Shown: positions 26,611 to 36,958, counted from the first letter of the stretch. The stretch is DNA of 64,000 nt from Acidovorax radicis (GCF_020510705.1 NZ_CP075184.1:992001-1056000), one strand, 5' to 3'. Made by a program: numbers and translations. Notes: generated by a model not told the origin, from the letters alone.

Positions 26611-26666
26611 ATTTCAGTTGCTGAAATTTTGAGCAGGTACAATCCCGCCTCCTTTTTCAGCAACTG
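26611..26666. promoter_or_regulatory. dusB-fis promoter region with nested inverted repeats
   Basis: A -10-like TACAAT lies at 26638-26643. ATTTCAG-TTG-CTGAAAT is a perfect local palindrome at 26611-26627. CAGTTGCTGAAA (26615-26626) is repeated inverted as TTTCAGCAACTG (26655-26666), so a 12-bp inverted repeat brackets the -10 and the likely transcription start. Confidence 0.5.
26620..26634. promoter_or_regulatory. Candidate Fis-binding site in the dusB-fis promoter
   Basis: GCTGAAATTTTGAGC: 15 bp with terminal G and C, an AT-only core and R-G positions as in the Fis consensus, with one deviation at position 4. It sits just upstream of the TACAAT -10, suggesting Fis autoregulation. Confidence 0.45.
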
Positions 26667-26686
26667 CTGCCCTCCCCATCATCTTC

Positions 26687-27733
26687 ATGCACATCGGCCA
26701 TATCCCCTTGGCGAATCGTCTGTTTGTGGCCCCCATGGCGGGTGTCACGGACCGGCCTTTTCGGCAGTTGTGCAAGCAGCTCGGTGCGGGTTATGCCGTG
26801 AGCGAGATGGTCACGTCGCGCAAGGATTTGTGGAACAGCCTCAAAACCTCGCGCCGGGCCAACCATGAAGGGGAGCCCGGGCCCATTGCCGTGCAGATTG
26901 CTGGCACCGATGCCCCCATGATGGCCGAGGCCGCGCTCTACAACGTGGAGCGGGGCGCGCAGATCATTGACATCAACATGGGTTGCCCGGCCAAGAAGGT
27001 GTGCAATAAATGGGCAGGCTCTGCGCTGATGCAGAACGAAGCCCTGGCCGTGCAGATTGCCGAGGCCGTGGTGTTGGCCTGTGCGCCCCACAACGTGCCG
27101 GTCACTCTCAAGATGCGCACGGGCTGGTGCCAGCAGCACAAAAATGCCGTGGCGCTGGCCCGGCAGTTTGAGGCGGCGGGTGTGCAGATGCTCACCGTGC
27201 ATGGCCGCACCCGCGAGCAGGGCTACAAGGGCTTTGCCGAATACGACACCATCGCCGCCGTCAAGGCCGCCGTGCGCGTGCCCGTGGTGGCCAACGGCGA
27301 CATCACCTCGCCCGAGAAGGCGCGCGATGTGCTAGCCGCTACCGGCGCCGACGCGATCATGATCGGCCGCGCGGCGCAGGGCCGGCCCTGGATTTTTCGC
27401 GAGATCGGCCATTTTCTGGCCACCGGAGAACACCTGGCGCCGCCGCTGGTTGCTGAGGTGCGGCGCCTGCTGCTGGACCATCTGCACGACCACTACAGCC
27501 TGTATGGCGAGCTCACTGGCGTGCGCAGTGCGCGCAAGCACATCGCCTGGTATCTGCGTGCACTGCCCGGTGGCGAGGCCTTGCGGCAACAGATCAACAC
27601 GATAGAAGACTGCACCACGCAGTGGCAGGCCGTGGCCGACTACCTGGATGCCCTGGGGCAGCAGATGGACCGGCTGCCGATGGTCACCGATGTGGATGCG
27701 GACTCAGAAGAACAAGAGGGAACCATTGCATGA
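26687..27733 (+). CDS. dusB: tRNA-dihydrouridine synthase DusB
   Basis: FMN-dependent enzyme that reduces specific uridines of tRNA to dihydrouridine (U17 in E. coli). TIM-barrel domain with N-terminal VAPMAGVTDRPFR, the catalytic cysteine C100 in NMGCPAKKV, the FMN/phosphate motifs ANGDI and MIGRAAQGRPW, and a C-terminal helical tRNA-binding domain. It has 348 aa, slightly longer than E. coli DusB (321 aa), with an acidic tail. The stop overlaps the fis start as ATGA, preserving the dusB-fis arrangement of E. coli. Confidence 0.96.
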   Translation: MHIGHIPLANRLFVAPMAGVTDRPFRQLCKQLGAGYAVSEMVTSRKDLWNSLKTSRRANHEGEPGPIAVQIAGTDAPMMAEAALYNVERGAQIIDINMGCPAKKVCNKWAGSALMQNEALAVQIAEAVVLACAPHNVPVTLKMRTGWCQQHKNAVALARQFEAAGVQMLTVHGRTREQGYKGFAEYDTIAAVKAAVRVPVVANGDITSPEKARDVLAATGADAIMIGRAAQGRPWIFREIGHFLATGEHLAPPLVAEVRRLLLDHLHDHYSLYGELTGVRSARKHIAWYLRALPGGEALRQQINTIEDCTTQWQAVADYLDALGQQMDRLPMVTDVDADSEEQEGTIA

Positions 27734-27963
27734 GCAAAAAAAACATTGAGGAATGCGTGCGCGAAAGCCTGCAGGGCTATTTTCGTGACCTGGGTGGCGA
27801 GGCGCCGGACGGCATGTACGACATGCTGGTGCGCCTGGTCGAAAAGCCGCTGCTGGAAGTGGTCATGACCCACGCCGACAACAACCAGTCGCGCGCCGCC
27901 GAATGGCTGGGCCTGAACCGCAATACTCTGCGCAAGAAGCTGGTCGAGCACAGGCTTCTGTAG
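27730..27963 (+). CDS. fis: DNA-binding protein Fis
   Basis: Nucleoid-associated and transcription factor of 77 aa, shorter at the N-terminus than E. coli Fis (98 aa) but normal for betaproteobacteria. The C-terminal helix-turn-helix is NNQSRAAEWLGLNRNTLRKK. The start is the ATG of MSKKNIEECV, overlapping the dusB stop by 4 bases; the longer open frame upstream is inside dusB. Probably co-transcribed with dusB and possibly purH. A candidate Fis site lies in the dusB promoter. Confidence 0.95.
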   Translation: MSKKNIEECVRESLQGYFRDLGGEAPDGMYDMLVRLVEKPLLEVVMTHADNNQSRAAEWLGLNRNTLRKKLVEHRLL

Positions 27964-27983
27964 AGGCTGGATGCTCTGTTATT

Positions 27984-28019
27984 CATAGCTACTTGCGCTT
28001 GATACATAAGCGCTAGAGC
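27984..28019. repeat. Dispersed intergenic repeat, copy 3 (between fis and purH)
   Basis: ATAGCTACTTGCGCTTGATA followed by CATAAGCGCTAG, same family as copy 1. It lies inside the probable dusB-fis-purH transcription unit. Confidence 0.78.
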
Positions 28020-28049
28020 ACGATTTTATTAAAAACCTTCACCACCACC

Positions 28050-29666
28050 ATGAACGCACTCCTCTCCGTCTCTGACAAGACCGGCATCGTTGACTTTGCC
28101 AAAGCCCTGCACGCGCTGGGCATCAAGTTGCTCTCCACCGGCGGCACCGCCCAGCTGCTGGCCAAAGAGGGCCTGCCGGTGACCGAGGTGGCCGAGGTCA
28201 CGCAGTTCCCCGAGATGCTCGACGGCCGCGTGAAGACCCTGCACCCCAAGGTGCACGGCGGCCTGCTGGCGCGCCGCGAGCTGCCCGAACACATGGCTGC
28301 GCTCAAGGCGCACGGCATCGACACCATTGACCTGCTGGTGGTGAACCTCTACCCCTTTGAAGCCACCGTGGCCAAGGCCGGCTGCACGCTGGTCGACGCC
28401 ATCGAGAACATCGACATCGGCGGCCCCGCCATGGTGCGCAGCGCCGCCAAGAACTGGAAAGACGTGGGCGTGATCACCTCGGCCGACCAGTACGAGGCCG
28501 TGCTGGCTGAACTGAAGGCCACCCAGAGTCAAGGTTCATGCAAGCTGTCCGACAAGCTGCGCTTCGCGCTGTCGGTGGCCGCGTTCAACCGCATCGCCCA
28601 GTACGACGGCGCGATTAGCGACTACCTCTCGTCCGTCACCTTCGAGGCCGAGAAGCTGTCTGAAACCTACGTGCCCCAGCGCGCACTGTTCCCCGGCCAG
28701 AGCAACGGCATCTTCACCAAGGTGCAGGACCTGCGCTACGGCGAAAACAGCCACCAGCAGGCCGCGCTGTACCGCGACCTGCACCCCGCGCCCGGCTCGC
28801 TGGTCACCGGCGTGCAGCTGCAGGGCAAGGAGCTCTCGTACAACAACATCGCCGACGCCGATGCCGCGTGGGAATGCGTCAAGAGCTTTGAGGCCGCCGC
28901 CTGTGTGATCGTCAAGCACGCCAACCCCTGCGGCGTGGCCGTGGGTCTGGATGCACTCAGCTCCTACAGCAAGGCCTTCCAGACCGACCCCACCAGCGCC
29001 TTTGGCGGCATCATCGCGTTCAACCGCGTGGTCGATGGTGCTGCGGCCGCCCAGGTCAGCAAGCAGTTTGTGGAGGTGCTGATGGCGCCGGACTTCACGG
29101 CCGAGGCGCTGGAGATCTTCAAGGGCAAGGCCAATGTGCGCTTGCTCAAGATCGCGTTGCCAGCGCATGGCGGCAAGACCGACTGGGAACGTGGCCGCAA
29201 CGCGATGGACGCCAAGCGCATCGGCTCGGGCCTGCTGCTGCAGACGGCCGACAACCACGAGCTGGCGCTGACCGACCTGAAGGTGGTCACCACCAAGCAG
29301 CCCTCGCTGGAAGAAATGCAAGACCTGCTGTTTGCCTGGAAGGTCGCCAAGTACGTCAAGAGCAACGCCATCGTGTTCTGCAAGGGCGGCATGACCATGG
29401 GCGTGGGCGCGGGCCAGATGAGCCGCCTCGATTCGGCGCGTATCGCCAGCATCAAGGCACAGCACGCCGGCCTGACCTTGCAGGGAACCGCCGTGGCCAG
29501 CGATGCCTTCTTCCCCTTCCGCGACGGCCTGGACGTGGTGGTCGATGCGGGCGCCACCTGCGTGATCCAGCCCGGCGGCTCCATGCGCGACCAGGAAGTG
29601 ATTGACGCCGCCAACGAGCGCGGCGTGGCCATGGTGTTCAGCGGCGTGCGCCATTTCAGGCACTGA
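28050..29666 (+). CDS. purH: Bifunctional AICAR formyltransferase / IMP cyclohydrolase PurH
   Basis: Catalyses the last two steps of de novo IMP synthesis: formylation of AICAR, then cyclisation of FAICAR. The N-terminal MGS-like cyclohydrolase domain (about 1-190) contains [28 protein letters not shown] and [15 protein letters not shown]. The C-terminal transformylase domain has the catalytic Lys-His in VKHANPCG, and GRNAMD. It has 538 aa, full length. It is followed by a strong terminator. Confidence 0.98.
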   Translation: MNALLSVSDKTGIVDFAKALHALGIKLLSTGGTAQLLAKEGLPVTEVAEVTQFPEMLDGRVKTLHPKVHGGLLARRELPEHMAALKAHGIDTIDLLVVNLYPFEATVAKAGCTLVDAIENIDIGGPAMVRSAAKNWKDVGVITSADQYEAVLAELKATQSQGSCKLSDKLRFALSVAAFNRIAQYDGAISDYLSSVTFEAEKLSETYVPQRALFPGQSNGIFTKVQDLRYGENSHQQAALYRDLHPAPGSLVTGVQLQGKELSYNNIADADAAWECVKSFEAAACVIVKHANPCGVAVGLDALSSYSKAFQTDPTSAFGGIIAFNRVVDGAAAAQVSKQFVEVLMAPDFTAEALEIFKGKANVRLLKIALPAHGGKTDWERGRNAMDAKRIGSGLLLQTADNHELALTDLKVVTTKQPSLEEMQDLLFAWKVAKYVKSNAIVFCKGGMTMGVGAGQMSRLDSARIASIKAQHAGLTLQGTAVASDAFFPFRDGLDVVVDAGATCVIQPGGSMRDQEVIDAANERGVAMVFSGVRHFRH

Positions 29667-29704
29667 TCAGGCACTGATGTCAGGGCGCGGGTCCTCACTC
29701 CATG

Positions 29705-29731
29705 AAAAAAAGCGGCCTTGGCCGCTTTTTT
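29705..29731. terminator. Bidirectional terminator between purH and phoD
   Basis: AAAAAAGCGGCC, a 2-base loop, then GGCCGCTTTTTT: a perfect stem with A and T tracts, serving convergent purH (plus) and the PhoD gene (minus). Confidence 0.93.
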
Positions 29732-29764
29732 GTTGTCTGCGCTCCTGATCGGCGCCTAGGGCGG

Positions 29765-31543
29765 TCAGGCCGCCACGATGCGCCCGCGCCCGCTGGCACC
29801 GGCCAGCACCTTGAGCGACTTGTCTGTGCTGGCCGTGTAGTTGCGGCTGGTGATGGTGTTCACGTACACCCAGTCGGCACGGCATTCGGTGGCGGTGGCC
29901 GTCAGCAGCATGTAGCCCCGGCGCGAGGTGTCGCAGTATTTGAGCGGCGTGATGAGCTGTTGCAGCGCGCCAGCCAGCGTGGCCGGGTTCTCCTTGGGCA
30001 GGTATTCCTCGAAGCCGGGGGACGATACCGATGATGTGGCGAATTCCACCCCCGCCGCGTTGCCGCCCATGTCCGCCAGTTCGTTGGCCCAGGCGTTGTG
30101 CGTGTCGCCTGACAACACCACCAGGTTCTTGCCCAGGCTGCGGGCCGTGCCCAGCACGGTTTCGCGCGCGGCCTGGTAGCCGTCCCAGGCGTCGAGGTTG
30201 TAGGGAATCGACGGCTGCGCCAGGATGGCTTTTTCGGCAGCCGTCAGCGTGGCGGGCGCCGTCTGCGCCTTGGCCACGAGGGCGGCATATTGCGATACCG
30301 TCACGCCCGCGCCGGGCTGAATGGTTTCGATGAGGATGGGCGCGGGGATGTTCATGCGCCCCATCAGCACCTGCTGGCCCAGCACCTGCCAGGTGGCGGT
30401 GGATGCGGCCATCTGCTGCTGCAGCCATTGGGTTTGCGTGGCGCCCATGAGTTGGCGGGTGGGAGCGCCCACGGCGGCGGTGAAGCCGGCGGCGTCAAAG
30501 CCAGTGGCGGTGAAGAAGCGGGTGTAGTCGGCTTGCTCGTCGCGCCCGATCAAACGCGTGTCGAGCATGTGCAGCGCTACCAGGTTGCCGAAGTTGAAGC
30601 TGCGGTAGATCAGCTCGGGCTGTGCATTGCGCGTGGGCATCCACTCGTGGTAAGCCTGTATGGCCGCAGCCTTGCGCGCTGCAAAGCTGCCTTCGGTGGC
30701 TCTTTGGTGGTTTTCGGCGCCATTGGCCCAGGTGTCGTTGGCGACTTCATGGTCGTCCCATACCGCGATCATGGGGGCGACGGCATGCAGCGCCTGCAGG
30801 TCGGGGTCGGTCTTGTACTGCGCGTGGCGCAGGCGGTAGTCGGCCAGCGAGAGGATCTCGGTAGCCGGTTGCGACAGGCGGCCCAGCTGCTCGGCGTTGG
30901 CCGATGCGTAGCCACCGCGCGCGTATTCATACAGGTAGTCGCCCAGGTGCACGGTGGCGTCGAGGTCATTGCGGCGCGCTGCATCGGCATACACGTTGAA
31001 ATAACCCGCCGGGTAGTTGGCGCACGAGAACACGGCCAGCTTGACCTGCGCGATGCTGCCCGTGGGCAAGGTGCGGGTGCGGGCCGCAGGCGATGTGGTG
31101 TCGTAGGCTGCAAATCGATAGTGGTACACCGTGCCGGCCTTGAGGCCCGTGGCGTCGACCTTGACCGTGAAGTCGTGGGCGGCTGTGGCGGTGGCCGTTC
31201 CCTGCGCGGCCAGCGTGCTGAAGGTGGCGTCCGTGGCGACCTCCCAACGCACCGGAATGTCCGCGGCGTCGCCTGCGGGCGGTGTGATGCGGGTCCACAG
31301 GATCACACGGTCGCTCAGCGGGTCTCCGCTGGCCACGCCGTGGACGAATTGAACGGCGGGCGCGCCGTCATCGCTGCCACCACATGCGGCCAGCGGCAGT
31401 GTGCCGAGCGCGGTGGCACCGAACGCGAGCTGGCGCACAAACGCGCGGCGACTGGCATCGGCGGGGGCCGACTGCAGGTCGCCTTCGGCGTCCTGCCGCA
31501 GCAGATGGGTCAATGGGCGATCAGATCGGGGAGGGCGATTCAT
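29765..31543 (-). CDS. PhoD-type alkaline phosphatase family protein
   Basis: Exported phosphodiesterase/phosphomonoesterase of the PhoD family (calcium/iron dependent). The start is the ATG of MNRPPRSDRPLTH, giving 592 aa; the open frame further upstream runs through pobA in antisense. The N-terminus has a twin-arginine motif SRRAFVRQ and a lipobox-like LAACGG, so Tat export with lipidation is plausible. A PhoD N-terminal fibronectin-like domain (VQFVHGVASGDPLSDRVILW) precedes the metallophosphatase domain, with SCANYPAGYFN, HLGDYLYEYA, WDDHEVANDTW and LSGDTHNAWA as metal-binding motifs. It lies downstream of pobA on the same strand but separated by 224 bases. Confidence 0.92.
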   Translation of the reverse strand: MNRPPRSDRPLTHLLRQDAEGDLQSAPADASRRAFVRQLAFGATALGTLPLAACGGSDDGAPAVQFVHGVASGDPLSDRVILWTRITPPAGDAADIPVRWEVATDATFSTLAAQGTATATAAHDFTVKVDATGLKAGTVYHYRFAAYDTTSPAARTRTLPTGSIAQVKLAVFSCANYPAGYFNVYADAARRNDLDATVHLGDYLYEYARGGYASANAEQLGRLSQPATEILSLADYRLRHAQYKTDPDLQALHAVAPMIAVWDDHEVANDTWANGAENHQRATEGSFAARKAAAIQAYHEWMPTRNAQPELIYRSFNFGNLVALHMLDTRLIGRDEQADYTRFFTATGFDAAGFTAAVGAPTRQLMGATQTQWLQQQMAASTATWQVLGQQVLMGRMNIPAPILIETIQPGAGVTVSQYAALVAKAQTAPATLTAAEKAILAQPSIPYNLDAWDGYQAARETVLGTARSLGKNLVVLSGDTHNAWANELADMGGNAAGVEFATSSVSSPGFEEYLPKENPATLAGALQQLITPLKYCDTSRRGYMLLTATATECRADWVYVNTITSRNYTASTDKSLKVLAGASGRGRIVAA

Positions 31544-31767
31544 GGTGCGGAAAGTCCTGGTAAATCCAGGCAGGGTCGCACCCTGATGTGACGGTGCCAT
31601 GAAGGTTGTGTGGCGGCTCGCCTGGCCTTGCCTTGTTTTCCCTCTGGCACCTCTGTGCCGACTTTGGCGGCGGCCTTTCGACGCCTCGCAACCGGCAGCG
31701 ACGGTCGAGCACCCTGCGGCTGCCCTGGCTGCTCTGCCCAATGGGCCGAGTGCGGTTCGCGTGTCTT

Positions 31768-33106
<1,339 letters not shown>

Positions 33107-33130
33107 TTCAAAAATAACTGCCAGGACACC

Positions 33131-33910
33131 ATGGCTGCAACGCCGATCGCCAAAGCAGATTTCATCGAGGGCATGGCCAAGGGCATGGCAGTGCTCGAAA
33201 GTTTCGATACCGAGCGCCAGCGGCTCAACGCCACGCTGGCCGCGCAGCGCACCGGGCTCACGCGTGCGGCTGCGCGGCGGCATCTGCTCACGCTGGCGCA
33301 TCTGGGGTATCTGGAGACGGATGGAAGCTATTTCTGGCTGGCGGCCAAGGTGCTACGGTTCTCGGGCAGCTATCTGGCGTCGGCGCGGTTGCCCCGTGTG
33401 CTGCAGCCCACGCTCAACCGGCTGGCCGCACAGTCGCAACAGTCTTTCTCCGCCGTGGTGCTCGATGGCAGTGAGGTGGTCATCGTGGCGCGCAGTGGTG
33501 TGTATGGTGCGCCCTCGCGGGTGCTGGCCTATGGGCTGCACCTGGGCGCGCGCTTGCCCGCGCATCCCACGTCGACCGGCAGGGTGTTGTTGGCGGCCCT
33601 GCCACCGGCTGAGCTGACCGCATGGCTCAAGCGGTGCGCGCTGCAGCGCCTTACGCCACACACCATCACGCAGGTGGGCCCGCTGCGGCAGGCGATTACC
33701 AAAGTGCGCCGCGACGATTACTGCCTGGCGGTGCAAGAACACGAGCTGGGCGTCCATGCGCTGGCCGTGCCCCTGCGCAACCTGCAGGGCCACACGATGG
33801 CGGCATTGAATGTGGTGGCTTCGCCCAAACAGGTCGATGAGGGGACTCTGCAACGCGATCTGTTGCCGCTGCTGCAGGAGGCCGCGCGTGAGCTGCGCGG
33901 GCTCTTGTAA
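33131..33910 (+). CDS. IclR-family transcriptional regulator (PobR/PcaR-like)
   Basis: Winged-helix regulator of aromatic catabolism, probably of pobA. An N-terminal HTH (about residues 10-65, LTRAAARRHLLTLAHLGYL) is followed by an effector-binding IclR domain (about 80-255). The sequence FIEGMAKGMAVLESFD is typical of the PobR/PcaR/PcaU subgroup that responds to 4-hydroxybenzoate or protocatechuate. The start was set at MAATPIAKADF with CCAGGA upstream; an ATG 42 bases earlier is less likely. It has 259 aa. Divergent from pobA with about 150 bases between starts. Confidence 0.88.
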   Translation: MAATPIAKADFIEGMAKGMAVLESFDTERQRLNATLAAQRTGLTRAAARRHLLTLAHLGYLETDGSYFWLAAKVLRFSGSYLASARLPRVLQPTLNRLAAQSQQSFSAVVLDGSEVVIVARSGVYGAPSRVLAYGLHLGARLPAHPTSTGRVLLAALPPAELTAWLKRCALQRLTPHTITQVGPLRQAITKVRRDDYCLAVQEHELGVHALAVPLRNLQGHTMAALNVVASPKQVDEGTLQRDLLPLLQEAARELRGLL

Positions 33911-33921
33911 TCGCCGATTTG

Positions 33922-33976
33922 TACTAAAAATGGCCGCTAGCGCTTGATGTATAAGCGCAAGCAGCTATCATTTTTG
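33922..33976. repeat. Dispersed intergenic repeat, copy 4
   Basis: GCTAGCGCTTGATGTATAAG followed by CGCAAGCAGCTATCATTTTTGAA. Lies between the convergent regulator and hemL genes, overlapping the 3' end of hemL. Same family as copies 1-3, 5 and 6. Confidence 0.78.
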
Positions 33977-35278
33977 AATTGTCTTGAAGACGTCGCGTGC
34001 CACTGCAACCGTCTCAGCAATGTCTTGGACCGTGTGTGCGGCGCTCACAAAACCCGCCTCGTACAACGCGGGCGCGATATAGACGCCGCGATCAAGCAGG
34101 CCGTGGAACAGTTGGTTGAAACGCCCGCTGTCAGTCTTGAGCACCTGGGCATAGTTCTGCGGCAGCTCGGGTAGCAGGAAGAAGCCAAACATGCCCCCCT
34201 CGCAGTCGGCGCTGAAAGGCACGCCTTCAGCCGCGGCTGCGGCAGCCAGGCCATCGACCAGTGAGCGGGTGGTGGCCGAAAGCGCGTCAAAGAAACCAGG
34301 CTTCTTGATCTCGCGCAGCGTGGCCAGCCCGCAGGCAGTGGCTACGGGGTTGCCCGACAGCGTTCCCGCCTGGTACACGGCGCCCAGTGGCGCCAGGTGT
34401 TCCATGATGGCGCGCGGTCCCCCAAAGGCCGCCAGCGGCATGCCGCCACCGATCACTTTGCCCAGCACCGTGATGTCAGGCTTGAAGCCGGGGATGCTCT
34501 TGGCATACACGCTTTGCGCGCTGCCCAGGGCCACGCGGAAGCCGGTCATCACCTCGTCGAGCACCAGCAGCGCGCCGTATTCGGTGCACAGCTCGCGGCA
34601 ACGGCGCATGAAGGGCACGCTGGCGCGCACCAGGTTCATGTTGCCGGCGATGGGCTCGATCATCACGCAGGCCAGTTCCTTGCCGTGCAGGGCGAAGGCT
34701 TCTTCGAGCTGGGCGACGTTGTTGTATTCCAGTACCAGCGTGTGCTGCACCACCTCGGGCGGCACGCCTGCGCTGGTGGCGTTGCCAAACGTGGCCAGGC
34801 CCGAGCCGGCCTTGACCAGCAGCGAATCGGCATGGCCGTGGTAGCAGCCCTCGAACTTGATGAACTTGCTGCGGCCCGTGGCGCCACGGGCCAGGCGGAT
34901 GGCGCTCATGCCCGCCTCGGTGCCCGAGCTGACGAGGCGGATCATCTCCATCGATGGCACGAGGCTGAGAATTTCTTCGGCCAGCTCCACTTCGCGCTCG
35001 GTGGGCGCGCCGAAGCTGAAGCCTTCGAGTGCGGCCTTCTGCACGGCGTCGAGCACGGCCGGGTGGCCGTGGCCCAGGATCATGGGGCCCCAGGAGCCGA
35101 TGTAGTCGATGAAGCGCTGGTCGTTGGCGTCCCAGAAGTAGGCGCCTTGTGCGCGCTTCACAAAGCGGGGCGTGCCGCCCACGGCCTTGAAGGCCCGCAC
35201 GGGCGAATTCACGCCACCAGGAATCAGCGCCTTGGCGCGCTCGAACAATGCAATATTGAGATCAGTGTTTGGTGTCAT
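33968..35278 (-). CDS. hemL: Glutamate-1-semialdehyde 2,1-aminomutase HemL
   Basis: PLP-dependent enzyme that makes 5-aminolevulinate in the C5 route to haem. Class III aminotransferase fold with N-terminal [11 protein letters not shown], the [16 protein letters not shown] phosphate-binding region, [11 protein letters not shown] with the PLP-binding Asp, and the Schiff-base lysine K274 in [10 protein letters not shown]. It has 436 aa, full length. The start overlaps the upstream thiD-like gene by 17 bases, suggesting coupled translation. Confidence 0.97.
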   Translation of the reverse strand: MTPNTDLNIALFERAKALIPGGVNSPVRAFKAVGGTPRFVKRAQGAYFWDANDQRFIDYIGSWGPMILGHGHPAVLDAVQKAALEGFSFGAPTEREVELAEEILSLVPSMEMIRLVSSGTEAGMSAIRLARGATGRSKFIKFEGCYHGHADSLLVKAGSGLATFGNATSAGVPPEVVQHTLVLEYNNVAQLEEAFALHGKELACVMIEPIAGNMNLVRASVPFMRRCRELCTEYGALLVLDEVMTGFRVALGSAQSVYAKSIPGFKPDITVLGKVIGGGMPLAAFGGPRAIMEHLAPLGAVYQAGTLSGNPVATACGLATLREIKKPGFFDALSATTRSLVDGLAAAAAAEGVPFSADCEGGMFGFFLLPELPQNYAQVLKTDSGRFNQLFHGLLDRGVYIAPALYEAGFVSAAHTVQDIAETVAVARDVFKTIQK

Positions 35279-36233
35279 GGGGTGGCATCACGAAGCCTTC
35301 AAGGGCCTGTGCCTCATCAATGGGGGATTCGTCATCGGCGCCGTCAGCGTCTTCGTCGTCGTCAGGTTGGGCCCAGAACATGCGGTCGGGCACGATATGC
35401 CCCATGCCGGGTCGAAAACCGGCATCCAGGCACCGGTCGAGATAACCAAGGGCTTCGCTGGTGGCTTCGCCCAGGTCGTTACCACTGGCCACAAGTGCGG
35501 TCAGCGCCGCCGACAAGGTGTCGCCCGCGCCAGAGAACGTGGCATCGAACAGCTCGAACTTGCCGCTGCCCAGAATGGTTTGCGGCGATGCCAGGACGTT
35601 TTCGACAAACTGCTCCGGCAGGGGGATGCCTGTGACCAGCGTGTAGGGCACACCCACTTCTGAAGCCGCCCTCGCAATGTCACGGGCGGTGGGGCTGCGA
35701 TCGCCAGTCCAGTCCGGAAGCAGCCAGCGCCACAGGGTGCTGTGGTTTCCAACCAACACTGAGGTCTGCGGTAACAACAATTCCCGAAAGGCGTCCAGAT
35801 ACTCGTCGATCAGCTCCTCGCGCCACCAGGACAGGTTCGGCATGTAGGCGATCACGGGGACTTCGTCGTAGTCGGTGGTGATCTCTGCGATGGTGCTGAT
35901 GGTCTCTGGGCTGCCCACAAAACCAATCTTGATGGCCTGCACCGGCAGATCTTCCAGCACGGCCCGGGCCTGTTCGGCGACGGCTTCATCATCAAGGCAG
36001 AAATGGTCAAAAATCTCAGCGGTATCACGGGCATACGCCCCGGTGACGATCGCAAGAGGGTGCCCGCCTACCGAGGCCACCGTGGTGATGTCAGCGGTCA
36101 ATCCGCCCGCGCCACTGGGGTCGCTGGCATTGAAGATCAGCACACACGCCGGGCTTGCATCCTCCGCGCCGTCGTTGTCAATATCAATGGGCTCTGAAGA
36201 GGGGCGCGGAGTTGTCGGGGCTTTGTTGGTCAT
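35262..36233 (-). CDS. thiD: ThiD-like hydroxymethylpyrimidine/phosphomethylpyrimidine kinase
   Basis: Ribokinase-superfamily kinase related to ThiD of thiamin biosynthesis. N-terminal [14 protein letters not shown] and [15 protein letters not shown] match ThiD. The catalytic loop reads [12 protein letters not shown], with Asp as catalytic base and without the Cys usual in ThiD (GTGCTLS). The segment that is normally DPVM and TPN is replaced by AYMPNLSWW and [10 protein letters not shown], so substrate preference may differ. It has a 25-residue acidic N-terminal extension and an acidic C-terminal tail; 323 aa against about 270 usual. Overlaps hemL by 17 bases. Divergent from the rubredoxin/pil cluster. 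Confidence 0.78.
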   Translation of the reverse strand: MTNKAPTTPRPSSEPIDIDNDGAEDASPACVLIFNASDPSGAGGLTADITTVASVGGHPLAIVTGAYARDTAEIFDHFCLDDEAVAEQARAVLEDLPVQAIKIGFVGSPETISTIAEITTDYDEVPVIAYMPNLSWWREELIDEYLDAFRELLLPQTSVLVGNHSTLWRWLLPDWTGDRSPTARDIARAASEVGVPYTLVTGIPLPEQFVENVLASPQTILGSGKFELFDATFSGAGDTLSAALTALVASGNDLGEATSEALGYLDRCLDAGFRPGMGHIVPDRMFWAQPDDDEDADGADDESPIDEAQALEGFVMPPHDTKH

Positions 36234-36255
36234 GGACCAGATCCTGCTTGAAGGG

Positions 36256-36270
36256 TGGCACAGAAGCTGC
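36256..36270 (+). promoter_or_regulatory. Candidate sigma-54 promoter upstream of rubredoxin/pilG
   Basis: TGGCAC-AGAAG-CTGC: perfect -24 half and correct GG-N10-GC spacing, with one mismatch in the -12 half (C for T). Predicted start is near 36282. A sigma-70-like TACAAT at 36291-36296 is an alternative -10, though without a clear -35. Confidence 0.4.
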
Positions 36271-36327
36271 AGGCGGCTGAGATGACTAGATACAATCGTT
36301 GCATTCTATGTGAAGGCCCTTTAAGCT

Positions 36328-36501
36328 GTGACGGACTCTAAAACTTGGATGTGTTTGATTTGCGGTTGGATTTATGACGAGGCCCAAGGTTCACCTGAGC
36401 ACGGCATAGCACCCAACACACCATGGGATCAAGTACCAATGAATTGGACCTGTCCTGAATGTGGCGCCCGCAAGGAAGATTTCGAGATGGTCCAGATTTG
36501 A
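36328..36501 (+). CDS. Rubredoxin
   Basis: 57-aa electron-transfer protein with one Fe(Cys)4 centre. GTG start, then MTDSKTWMCLICGWIYDEAQ; the iron ligands are in CLIC(G) and CPEC(G), at Cys 9, 12, 42 and 45. The conserved aromatic residues (W7, Y16, W40) and WDQVP are present. The short length and GTG start make it easy to miss in gene calling. A TGAAGG sequence lies about 11 bases upstream. It is followed by a hairpin terminator and then pilG, and sits divergently next to thiD and hemL. The electron partner is not evident here; in other bacteria rubredoxins serve alkane hydroxylases or oxidative-stress reductases. Confidence 0.93.
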   Translation: MTDSKTWMCLICGWIYDEAQGSPEHGIAPNTPWDQVPMNWTCPECGARKEDFEMVQI

Positions 36502-36502
36502 G

Positions 36503-36540
36503 ACGCTTCAGCATTGTTGCTGAAGCGTTGTTTATTTTCT
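36503..36540 (+). terminator. Terminator or attenuator between rubredoxin and pilG
   Basis: Perfect 11-bp stem ACGCTTCAGCA/TGCTGAAGCGT with a 4-base loop, followed by a T-rich tract (TGTTTATTTTCT). It may separate the rubredoxin transcript from pilGHIJ, or only partly attenuate read-through. Confidence 0.78.
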
Positions 36541-36559
36541 CCATCGGGAGCAGTGACAA

Positions 36560-36958
36560 TTGACTACAACAGGCGCATCTTTCAAAGTGCTCGTGGTGGA
36601 TGACAGCAATACCATCCGTCGAAGCGCCGAGATTTTTCTCAAGCAGGGGGGGCACGAAGTCTTGTTGGCCGACGACGGCTTTGACGCTTTGGCCAAAGTC
36701 AATGATTACCAGCCTCAGCTGATTTTTTGCGACATCCTCATGCCCAAGCTCGATGGGTACCAAACCTGCGCCATCATCAAGCGCAATGCCCGTTTTGCAG
36801 ATACTCCGGTGGTTATGCTGTCCTCCAAAGATGGCGTTTTCGACAAAGCGCGTGGGCGCATGGTCGGATGCCAGGAATATCTCACCAAGCCGTTTACCAA
36901 AGACCAACTGTTGCAAGCCGTTCAACAGTTTGGCAATTCCCAACAAGGAGCTATGTAA
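36560..36958 (+). CDS. pilG: Type IV pilus response regulator PilG
   Basis: Single-domain CheY-like receiver of the Pil-Chp system, normally phosphorylated by ChpA and controlling pilus extension. Acidic pocket D14-D15, phospho-acceptor D58 in IFCDILMP, and the conserved Lys in EYLTKPF. It has 132 aa. The start is TTG at 36560: an in-frame stop lies two codons upstream, there is no ATG before the domain, and GGGAG lies 9 bases before it. The stop overlaps the pilH start by one base (TAATG). First gene of the pilG-pilH-pilI-pilJ-chpA cluster. Confidence 0.94.
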   Translation: MTTTGASFKVLVVDDSNTIRRSAEIFLKQGGHEVLLADDGFDALAKVNDYQPQLIFCDILMPKLDGYQTCAIIKRNARFADTPVVMLSSKDGVFDKARGRMVGCQEYLTKPFTKDQLLQAVQQFGNSQQGAM

